Shown piece after piece: positions 53,661-61,400 of a stretch of DNA of 64,000 nt (its first letter is position 1; each line of letters starts with the position of its first letter). The notes below the pieces were generated by a model that made no database searches, was not told the origin of the DNA, and saw only the letters and a list, made by a program, of their open reading frames with translations. The translations under genes were made by a program, and so were the position numbers. Source of the stretch: Streptomyces sp. ICC1 (GTDB lineage Bacteria; Actinomycetota; Actinomycetes; Streptomycetales; Streptomycetaceae); contig NZ_CP030287.1 in the NCBI RefSeq assembly GCF_003287935.1, positions 124,001-188,000 of the forward strand, read 5' to 3'.

Positions 53661-54377
53661 ATGAATGAGCAGCTCCTTGCCAAGGCCTTCGTCGAACTGG
53701 CGGACAACTTGGTCGCGGACTTCGACCTGATCGACTTCCTCCGCATGCTGACCGACAGCTGCGTCGGCATGCTCGGTGTGAACGCGGCCGGCGTGCTCCT
53801 CGCGGACCTGAACGGGGAACTCCGCGTGATGGCCGCCTCCGACGAGCACGTGCGGGTGCTCGAACTGCTCCAGCTCCAGAACGACGAGGGCCCGTGCCTG
53901 GAGTGCTTCCACACGGGCGTCCCCGTCAGCGTCCCGGACCTGGCCACCGAAGCGGCCCGCTGGCCGCGCTTCACCGAACAGGCCCTCCGCAGCGGGTACT
54001 CGGCGGTCCAGACCCTGCCGATGCGCCTGCGGGACGAGGTCGTCGGAGCGCTGAACCTGTTCCGCACCTGGCCCGGGCCCTTCGACCCGGCCGCCACGCG
54101 CGTCGCCCAGGCCCTGGCCGACGTCGCCACCATCAGCCTCCTGCAGCAGCGCTCCTCCCGGCAGAGCACGATGCTCAACGAGCAACTGCAGACGGCCCTG
54201 AACAGCCGGGTGCTGATCGAGCAGGCCAAGGGCAAGCTCGCCGAACGCCAGGGCATCGGCATGGAGGAGGCCTTCACCGCGCTGCGGAGCTACGCCCGCG
54301 CGCACAACCGCCGGCTGTCCGACCTGGCCGGCGCCTTCATCGACGGAACCGAACCCCTCGACGGCCTGATCCCCTGA
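53661..54377 (+). CDS. GAF-ANTAR regulator, second copy
   Basis: The 238-residue protein has a full GAF domain (residues about 20-165) containing NDEGPCLECFHTGVPVSVPDL, and a canonical ANTAR domain LNSRVLIEQAKGKLAERQGI. GAAGG lies 8 bases before the ATG, 18 bases after the previous gene. It ends the STAS-GNAT-GAF/ANTAR run. It likely senses a small ligand with GAF and acts as an RNA antiterminator; the target RNA is not identified. Confidence 0.92.
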   Translation: MNEQLLAKAFVELADNLVADFDLIDFLRMLTDSCVGMLGVNAAGVLLADLNGELRVMAASDEHVRVLELLQLQNDEGPCLECFHTGVPVSVPDLATEAARWPRFTEQALRSGYSAVQTLPMRLRDEVVGALNLFRTWPGPFDPAATRVAQALADVATISLLQQRSSRQSTMLNEQLQTALNSRVLIEQAKGKLAERQGIGMEEAFTALRSYARAHNRRLSDLAGAFIDGTEPLDGLIP

Positions 54378-54380
54378 CCG

Positions 54381-54731
54381 TCAGCGCGGTTCCCGGCGGT
54401 CCCGGCGGTCCTCGCGGTCCTCGCGGCTCCGGCGGCCGCGGTGCTGCCGGGCGTAACGGCGGTCCCAGCGGTGCTGCCGGTCCCGGTCGTCGCGATAGTC
54501 GCCGTAGTCGCGGTAGCCGTCGTGGTCACGGTAGCCGTCGTGGTCACGGTAGCCGTCGTGGTCACGGTGGCCGTCGTGGTCACGGTGGCCACCGGAGCGG
54601 CCCCAGCCACCCCTGGTGCGTCCGCGGTGCACGAGGGCGAAGAGCAGCACGGCGGCGGCCACCCACAGCAGGTGGTCGAGATAGCCGAAGAGGATCAGGG
54701 CGATCAGGAGGACGAGGAGCACGACGGGCAC
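54381..54731 (-). CDS. Small membrane protein with Arg-Asp-His repeat tail
   Basis: The 116-residue protein has two short hydrophobic helices (VVLLVLLIALILFGYL, LLWVAAAVLLFALV) followed by a soluble tail of HRDHDGY repeats and Arg/Asp-rich sequence. The tail is encoded by an 18-bp tandem repeat. Similar small hydrophobic proteins are common in Streptomyces and have no known function. It ends 3 bases from the GAF-ANTAR stop, so the two genes are tightly convergent. Confidence 0.65.
   Translation of the reverse strand: MPVVLLVLLIALILFGYLDHLLWVAAAVLLFALVHRGRTRGGWGRSGGHRDHDGHRDHDGYRDHDGYRDHDGYRDYGDYRDDRDRQHRWDRRYARQHRGRRSREDREDRRDRREPR
54513..54584. repeat. 18-bp tandem repeat, four units
   Basis: GTAGCCGTCGTGGTCACG is present three times exactly and once with one change. 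It codes for repeated Arg-Asp-His-Asp-Gly-Tyr on the minus strand. The number of units could vary between strains. Confidence 0.9.
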
Positions 54732-55082
54732 GAGCGGTCCCTTCCACAGCGGAACAGGTCATCGCTGCCGGGGACCGGGGCCTCGTCAAGCAGGTTAGCC
54801 CCACCGGGGGTTCGGCGACAGCCCCCGTCCCTTCGCCGCCCCGTCCCCCGCCGAAGGCCCTGTTGACAGGGGGCACCGCCCGGCGTTGACTGACGAGGAC
54901 GGCGTTGGGCCGCACCGCCCCGGAAAGCTCCGGGAGCGGCCCTCCACCCTCCGCTTCGCCCGGACCCCGCGGAACGCAGGCACCACCCCTGTGACCGCTG
55001 TGCAGGTCCCGGCCATGCCCTTCCGGATTCTTCTCCTCCTGCCCGGCACCGACGCGCCATCAACCGAGGAGAGTCGACGGGA
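54732..55082. other. Spacer before the uORF
   Basis: No protein gene is seen. It contains two TTGAC elements (54862 and 54886) about 24 bases apart, and no clear -10. It must hold the promoter for the rightward genes at 55083-56160. Confidence 0.4.
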
Positions 55083-55130
55083 ATGCAGCAGTACGACTTA
55101 CGAGCCGGGAACAGCGGGGAACGGCCGTGA
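55083..55130 (+). CDS. 15-residue leader ORF with a TTA codon
   Basis: ATG CAG CAG TAC GAC TTA ... encodes MQQYDLRAGNSGERP. GAGGAGAG lies 9 bases upstream, a better ribosome site than that of the next gene. Its stop overlaps the next start by 4 bases (GTGA). TTA is the rare Leu codon read by the bldA tRNA in Streptomyces, so this peptide may gate downstream translation on bldA. Confidence 0.5.
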   Translation: MQQYDLRAGNSGERP

Positions 55131-55723
55131 CCAGAGCCGTGATCATCATCGCGGCCCTCGTCGTCGCGACCCTCGTCGCGGTGGCGGCCGTCCTCCTGGC
55201 CACACTCGGCCACCGCCGGATCGGGCGCGGTCTCAGACGGCGCTTCGGCCCTGAGTACGAACGCCTCGTGAGCCGCCACGAGGGTGACACGAAGGCCGCG
55301 GACCGAGAACTCGGAGCGCGTCTGAAGCAGCACGGTTCCGTCCGGGAACGGCCGCTCTCGCCTGCTTCCCGGGAGCAGTACGCAGCCCAATGGGCCGGGA
55401 TCCAGAAGCGGTTCGTCGACTCCCCGCAGGAGGCGGTCGCCGAGGCCGACGCGTTGTTGGCGCGGCTGACGGCGGACCGGGGCTTCCCGGACGGCGGGCC
55501 CTTCGAAGAGCGGCTCGCCGCGCTCTCCGTGCACCACGCGCAGCACGTCGACGGCTATCGCGGGGTGCACGGGGCCGTCCGCGGCCCGGGCGGCACGGAG
55601 GAGAAGAGGCTGGCCATGATCGGGGCCCGGGACCTCTTCGACGCCCTGGTCGCCCAGCAGCCGGCCGACTCGGGCCGGCACCGTCCGCAGCGCCACCACG
55701 CCGAGGGAAGTGGCACGCGATGA
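55127..55723 (+). CDS. Membrane-anchored protein of unknown function
   Basis: The 198-residue protein has one N-terminal helix (VIIIAALVVATLVAVAAVLLATL) then a helical soluble part (FGPEYERLVSRHEGDTKAADRELGARL, REQYAAQWAGIQKRFVDSPQEAVAEADALLARL). I do not recognise the family beyond similar Streptomyces proteins. It is coupled upstream to the TTA uORF and downstream to the next gene (ATGA overlap). The repeated (S/N)P(Q/R)EAVxEAD motif is shared with that next protein. Confidence 0.75.
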   Translation: MTRAVIIIAALVVATLVAVAAVLLATLGHRRIGRGLRRRFGPEYERLVSRHEGDTKAADRELGARLKQHGSVRERPLSPASREQYAAQWAGIQKRFVDSPQEAVAEADALLARLTADRGFPDGGPFEERLAALSVHHAQHVDGYRGVHGAVRGPGGTEEKRLAMIGARDLFDALVAQQPADSGRHRPQRHHAEGSGTR

Positions 55724-56160
55724 CGTACGACCAGGAACGCGCACGGCAGACCCCGGACCGGAGCCCGCTCCCGGGACGGCTCGACCCGCGCGGGGGCCCC
55801 GCTCCACGTACCGCTCCACGGACCGCGCCGCGCGAGGAACCGCCCGGGGCCACCACGGGCGCCGTGCCGCCCGCGAACGCCAAGGCACCCGTGTCCCTGC
55901 TCGCGCAGAGCGACCGGGACAAGCTGACCCTGCACCTGCAGCACGCCCTCGGGGCCTTCATCCAGAATCCGCGCGAAGCGGTCGAGGAAGCCGACACCAC
56001 CTTCGCCGAAGCCACCACCCGCGTCACGGCCGCACTCGTGGAACGCCGCCGTGTCATCGGCGCGACCCATCGGGGCCCCGGCGTCGAAGCGGAGACGGAA
56101 GACCTGCGGCTCGCCCTGCGCCAGTACCGGGAGATCACCTTGCGGCTGCTGCGCATGTGA
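55720..56160 (+). CDS. Helical protein partner of the preceding gene
   Basis: The 146-residue protein has a Pro/Arg-rich first third and then a helical domain (DRDKLTLHLQHALGAFIQNPREAVEEADTTFAEATTRV). NPREAVEEAD echoes SPQEAVAEAD of the gene before it, so the two likely share a fold and may form a complex. The ATG overlaps the previous stop by 4 bases. The function is unknown. A terminator follows. Confidence 0.72.
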   Translation: MTYDQERARQTPDRSPLPGRLDPRGGPAPRTAPRTAPREEPPGATTGAVPPANAKAPVSLLAQSDRDKLTLHLQHALGAFIQNPREAVEEADTTFAEATTRVTAALVERRRVIGATHRGPGVEAETEDLRLALRQYREITLRLLRM

Positions 56161-56256
56161 GCGCCCTTGCTCCGAACAGCCCCTGACCGCCGGCGGGGAC
56201 GGCCCGTCCTCCCCGACGAGCCACCCCGCCGGCCCCTCGTCACCACCGCGCGAACG

Positions 56257-56297
56257 AAGGGTGCGGCCCCGGTTCCCACCGCCGGGGCCGCACCCTT
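56257..56297 (+). terminator. Terminator before the sigma-factor gene
   Basis: AAGGGTGCGGCCCC pairs perfectly with GGGGCCGCACCCTT, a 14-bp stem with a 13-base loop. Confidence 0.82.
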
Positions 56298-56355
56298 GCC
56301 GTGCGGTCGGTCCCCGCGGCGCGTGATGACCGCCGAGCCAAGGAGACATGCGTCC

Positions 56356-57159
56356 ATGACACACACCGGCACGCAGCGCACCCGGCGCAACCGCCCCTAC
56401 GACGACTCCCCCGACACCGCGGCCGCGTTCCGCCGCATCGCCTCCCTTCCGGAGGGCCCGCAAAGGGCCGCACTGCGACAGGAGGTGGTGTGCGCCTGGA
56501 TCCCGATGGCCGCGCGGCTGGCCCAGCGGTTCAGCAACGGCAGAGAGCCCCTGGAGGACCTCCGCCAGGTTGCCCAAGTCGGTCTGGTCAAGGCGGTGTC
56601 CCGCTTCGACCCGGACGTGGGCACCGCTTTCGAGGCCTTCGCCATCCCGACGATCGTCGGCGAGGTGAAGCGGCACTTCCGCGACAACCTGTGGGCGGTG
56701 CACGTGCCGCGCCGCGTCCAGGAACTGCGCCTGCAGGTGCGAGCGGCCGACCGGGAGCTGTGCCCCTCGCGCGGCACCGGCGGCCCCACGGCGGCCGAGA
56801 TCGCCGCGGCGACGGGCCTGACCGAGCAAGAGGTGCGCAGGGGCCAGGGGGCCCTCCACAGCTGGTCCACCCTGTCCATCGAGGCCGCGCACGGCCACCA
56901 CGAGGACGCGTACCCACTGGCGGAAACCCTCGGCTGCTCGGATCCCGCCTTCGACCGCATCGTCGACCGGGAGACGCTCCGGCCCCTGCTGCGGGCACTG
57001 CCCGAGCGCGACCGGCGGATCCTCTACCTGAGGTTCTTCCGCGAGATGGACCAGAGCGGCATCGGCGAAGAGCTCGGCATGTCCCAGATGCACGTGTCCC
57101 GCCTGATCCGCCGCATCTGCGAGTCCCTGCGCGACCAGGCCATGTCCGACGCCGCCTGA
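56356..57159 (+). CDS. SigB/SigF/SigG-family RNA polymerase sigma factor
   Basis: The 267-residue protein has region 2 (LEDLRQVAQVGLVKAVSRFDP, FEAFAIPTIVGEVKRHFRD), region 3 (GLTEQEVRRGQGALHSWSTLSIE) and region 4 helix-turn-helix (MDQSGIGEELGMSQMHVSRLIRRI). It belongs to the stress sigma-70 group that is usually held by an RsbW-type anti-sigma and released by STAS antagonists. None of the RsbW type is adjacent. AAGGAG lies 10 bases before this ATG. Confidence 0.93.
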   Translation: MTHTGTQRTRRNRPYDDSPDTAAAFRRIASLPEGPQRAALRQEVVCAWIPMAARLAQRFSNGREPLEDLRQVAQVGLVKAVSRFDPDVGTAFEAFAIPTIVGEVKRHFRDNLWAVHVPRRVQELRLQVRAADRELCPSRGTGGPTAAEIAAATGLTEQEVRRGQGALHSWSTLSIEAAHGHHEDAYPLAETLGCSDPAFDRIVDRETLRPLLRALPERDRRILYLRFFREMDQSGIGEELGMSQMHVSRLIRRICESLRDQAMSDAA

Positions 57160-57188
57160 AAGCCCGCCCGATGGCGAGAATTCACCCA

Positions 57189-57250
57189 GGAAACGCCAAA
57201 GCCGCAGATGAGAACGATTCTTCACCTGCGGCTCGCAGTGGGGCGGGTGG
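57189..57250. repeat. Hairpin repeat B joined to a tRNA fragment
   Basis: This is the second copy of the sequence at 51496-51556 (GGAAACGCCAAAGCCGCAG...CACCTGCGGCTCGCAG). Read on the minus strand it is the terminator-like hairpin directly after the 3' end of the tRNA fragment. Confidence 0.8.
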
Positions 57251-57260
57251 GACTCGAACC
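57238..57260 (-). other. 3' tRNA fragment, probable att site
   Basis: The minus strand reads GGTTCGAGTCCCACCCGCCC then CAC: a 7-base T-loop TTCGAGT, the 3' T-stem CCCAC, a 7-base acceptor strand CCGCCCC and a discriminator A. The 5' T-stem partner and the rest of the tRNA are absent; upstream sequence (ATAGG) no longer pairs. A tRNA 3' end without its body is the usual scar where a tyrosine-integrase element has inserted. The intact tRNA would be expected beyond the right edge. Confidence 0.65.
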
Positions 57261-58003
57261 TATCGACGTGACCCGTCTCACCTACGGTTTTCCGAAAGCC
57301 CGGGATAAATAGGCCGATTTCAATCCTGCTGAACGCTGCTCAACCTTGGTGGATCCGAATTGGTGAGGCGATCGCCACACCAACTTCTGGAGCCCCACGG
57401 AGCTACGGACGCGGAGTACTCTCGCCGCCGCACTCACCGGCTTGCCCCCTCCCAAAGCAGGGACTGCCACACCTCAGCAGTCCGTCCACGGCTTTCGAGG
57501 ACCGTCACACTCCGCATCCACCAGCCTCGCCCGTAGCGCACGGTGTCAGCTGCGAGAGCGAGCCACCACCCGCAAGACGGCGTCAGTACCAGGGCCTACG
57601 GAAGCTTCCGAGTAGCCCAGTCCGCGTCGGTGAGCTTGCACGTCGTCTGCTCGCCCTGCACCTGGCGACGACTTCGACGGAAGCCCCCCCCCATGGACCC
57701 GAAGATCCGCTTCTCAGAAGTGTCCGTTGTCCGGGGTAAAGCCCAGCCTCGCGAGCGACCCTACGTTGGGTGAGCGAACGCGCACCGGGGCACGGCGTCT
57801 CGGACCCGTTCCCGGGCGGTGCAGAACGCCGAGAAGATGCTCCAGAACACGCCCAGACTCCGACCCGTCAATATCGGGCGGAGCCTGGACGTGCAGGTGG
57901 AAATACAATCACGACATAGCTTCAGAGCGCTGGGGTGCTCGCCCGGACTCGTCCAGCACGGACTGGAATACAGCCCGAACCTCCACACTCTGAAACTATT
58001 TCA
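57261..58003. other. 743-bp low-coding junction region
   Basis: This region follows the tRNA fragment. GC content falls, short ORFs occur in several frames, and none shows Streptomyces codon bias. The minus strand 57282-57470 (61 codons) and 57714-57908 (64 codons) are open but match nothing I know. It looks like decayed mobile DNA. I could not identify an integrase or transposase. Confidence 0.5.
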
Positions 58004-58315
58004 TCACGAGCCCTTCGAGTCTTCGCGGAATGATTTCAGCAGCCGAAGAAATGAATCCACCGAAGATTCACCTTCCTTCGTCAATTGATCGACGGCTGAA
58101 ATCCAACCGCCTGTGCGCGAGATCCCATACGTTCGACTGAGCCAGTCGGAAAAATCTCCGACCTGCCCCAGCTCGAATCCCTCATCGATGCCATGGATCT
58201 GCAGTGCAAGAAAATACCCCGAAAGGAAGCTTGCAATCTCACTCAGCGTGTCGCCATCCCTGATGAAACCCAGCCTGATACGAGGATTCTCCAAGACGTC
58301 GTAGATGTTGTTCAA
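58004..58315 (-). CDS. Putative immunity protein for the adjacent toxin
   Basis: The 103-residue acidic cytosolic protein (NIYDVLENPRIRLGFIRDGD, FLALQIHGIDEGFELGQVGDF) lies 92 bases after the toxin gene on the same strand, the standard place for an immunity gene. The family is not recognised. The only canonical start is TTG at 58315, but AGGGAG lies too far upstream (21 bases); it is 6 bases before an ATT that would add MIISKLD-like residues. GC content is clearly below the window average. Confidence 0.6.
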   Translation of the reverse strand: MNNIYDVLENPRIRLGFIRDGDTLSEIASFLSGYFLALQIHGIDEGFELGQVGDFSDWLSRTYGISRTGGWISAVDQLTKEGESSVDSFLRLLKSFREDSKGS

Positions 58316-58407
58316 ATCGAGCTTCGAAATGATGATCTCCCTGGAAGGTCGACTCCGCGTCTGAGTGTTCCGCGAGCAAGATCTTTACCTGATCGGTGGC
58401 AAATGGC

Positions 58408-61400
58408 TTAACCGCCCCCCGGATGGAACTGATAGTTCCCGTTTCCGTCGAGCTTGAGCGAACCCCGTCGCGTCACCACCGGGAAGGCCCCGACACTGTC
58501 GGAGAAGCGGGCCATGTAATCCGCCTCTGGTACCCCATGCCGCCCGGTCCAATTATCGAAGACCCGGCCGTCCTTGACGACGGCATAGTGATTATACCAA
58601 ACACCCTCATTACCCTTGTAGGGCAACGTCGGATACTTTCCTTGAATTTGCGGCAGAATTTCCAGTACTTCGCCTCCGCCAAGCCTTCCTTGAATGTGCA
58701 CAGCACATGCCTCACAGCCGCTGCTACCGACGATCTTACTGTCGCTCGCAGCCTTCCAGGATGCTCCTAGGTCCGGTCCGCAACCCGTCGTGTTGTGGAC
58801 GAGAACCGGTGCGCGACCTGCGAGTACGTAGTAGGTGTGGACGTCGTCGACGGTCAGGTCGTGGGTGCGCTGGAGTTTGGTGTAGCGGTTGAGTGCAATG
58901 ATCTCGACGCGGTCGCCTGTGCTGGAGTGGAGCCAGGTGCCCACATTGAGGTCGCCGGCCTCGACCCATTCCTTGAGTTCAGGGACCCAGAAGGGGTGGG
59001 TGTCTGTGGCGACGATTGTCTGCGGGCCGTCTTTCGTGGCCACAGTGAGCTCGGTGAAGTCCTTGTCGTCTTTGGTCAGGATCGTATCAAGGACGGTCTT
59101 CTTGTAGTTCTCGCCGGTTTCGGGGTCTGTTGCGAGAACGACATCTCCGACTTCGACGTCCTCGATGTTCTTGTCAGATCCGTCGGCCATGAGAACTTTG
59201 GTGCCGGGCAGGAAGGAATGGCGGACGCACGGTGGGAGTGGCTTCGTACGTGGGCCGGTTTTCAACCCAAAGCGGCCGATTTTCAACCCAGAGCGGCCGC
59301 TTAGGAGTCCGATTACAAACCCTAGTTTGTTGCCGTCCTCGTACTCCTCACCCCCGGTGTCGACACCCGCGAGACCCATCGCCCCGTCGTGGACTTCTCC
59401 CCCACGGTCTGTGTGAGACATCATGTCAATAACAGGGGCGATGAAAGATCGAGCTACCCCGGCGAGTGTGTTCCCGGTCGCCTTCATGCGATGACGTGGG
59501 TGAACGTACCTTCGATACGGCTGAACGAAGTGTTCGGACCTGGCAGCTGTCTCGCTTTTATCGATGATCCAGGACTGCCAGCGCCATCCGCCGTTACCCG
59601 TGTACTGCCACGACTCGTGGTAGTTGACCGTCGCACCGCTGCGGGAATCGCTCGGCGTGCAGGTGCTTGTATTGCCGCCGCAGGTTCCATCGGGGCGCAG
59701 GCCGGAGGGGTCGGAGAGGTTGACCGGGTCGTTGTTGCTGTATGCGTAGCCGTTCCACTGCTGGGGATCGGTGACGACGAGGAGCGGGTCGGTGGTGATG
59801 AAGCGGCCTGTTGAGGGTTGGTATTGGCGGGCGCCCAGGTTCGTCAGGCCCGTCTTGTCGTCCTGGGTGCCACCGACGAAGCCCTTGTCTCCGTCCCAGA
59901 CCCCGGGTGCGGGCTGGGGGCCTCGGGGGTTGCCGAAGGGGTCCGACGCGCGTCGGGAGACGGCGAGGGTGCCCGAGTCGAGGGACAGCAGGCCGGTGCC
60001 GTGGTGGTCGGCGAGCTGGATCGACATGACCGTCGTGCCCTCGCGGACCATGGTCAGGCCGCCCGGGATCGGGTAGTACCGGGTACCGGTCAGGGTTTTG
60101 GCGACGGTGTCGTAGGTGAGCTGGTCCGAGCCGAGCCGGATGATGGTCTTGCCCGGGTTGCGCTGGATGAGTTGCAGACCGCTCGCGTCGTAGACGTACG
60201 AGGTGGTCTGGTCGGTGGCCGTCCACTTCTGGCCCGCGGGCACGGTGGTGGCGCAGTCGCCGAGTACGACGTCGGTGCCGTTGGTGGTGACGTTGCCGGG
60301 TACGGACAGGCAACGTGTTGACTGGGCGTTGTACAGGGTGCCGTCGGCGCGCTTGGTCCAGGTCTGGGATGCGGAGGCGTCACAGGGCTGGAGCAGGACG
60401 GTCGAGCCGGCTGTGGTGCCCGAGGTGGTGAGGCATTTGTCGAATACCTTGAGCAGGGATCCGCTCAGCGCGAACTTCTGTGCTCCGGTTCCGTTGCAGG
60501 TGTAGATCTGAACAGGTGTGCTGTTGGCGGAGCTTGCGCTCTGCATGTCCAGGCACTTGCCGCCGATGCCGGTGATGGAGATGGGCGGGGTGTTGCTGTC
60601 CAGCTTGCCTTCGGCGTTCCACACCAGCCCTGTGTTGCCGGTCTTCGAGGTGTACATGCTGGTCGTGTTGCCGACGGCGTCGTAGCCGTTGCTGCCGGCG
60701 GCCGTGGTCGAGGCGCCGGTCTTGGTGGTGGTGCTGGTCAGCGCGTGCGGGCCTCCGAGGCCGTTCCCGTTGTTGGCCGTTCCGGCGCCGGGGAAGGCCT
60801 GGGTAGTGATGGTGTCCTTCGTGGTGTTGCCGGTGAGGTCGTGGTCGGTGAATGTCTTGCGGTTGCCCGTGATGTCGTAGGTGTAGTCCTGCCAGTACGG
60901 GTTGCTTCCGCCGACCGTCGCCGCAGTGGGGGCGGTGCTGGTGCACTGACCTTGGTCCTGGGTCTGCCCCTGGTCGGCGGGCGGGACCGTGATGCCCGCG
61001 GTGTCGGTCCAGGCGGTCGTCACCCGGCCGAGGCTGTCGTAGGTGAAGCACTGCCGGTCGGTGGCCGTGGGGGTGTTGTCCGGGATCGTGGTGACGGAGG
61101 TGATCCGGCCAGCGTCGTTGTAGGTGTACCCGGTCTGCTGGACCGCGCCGGTCTGCGAGGTCTGCTTGTCCAGGAACTGCTTGCGCAGACGTCCCGTCGC
61201 TTGGTCGTAGTCGGCTGTGATCACGACCTGGGTCGCGTCGGGGTTCACCGTGGAGCGGAGGACCCTGCCGTAGGCGTCGTACTTGGTCTGGACGTCGTAC
61301 GTGGTCGCGCCGGCGTATTTGTACAGCTGACCGTAGTCGTTGTACGAGTAGGAGAGTTTATCGAGCGGCAGGCCGCCCAGCGCGGGAAGTCTGGAATTCG

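Noticed and set aside
57282..57470. 61-codon minus-strand ORF next to the tRNA scar, considered as an excisionase or integrase remnant
   Set aside because: No recognisable motif of Xis or tyrosine recombinase; the codon pattern is not that of a coding gene.
57543..57773. Plus-strand ORF and a minus-strand LTDADW-like stretch, considered as a transposase remnant
   Set aside because: Too short and without a DDE motif or inverted repeats; I could not support an IS assignment.
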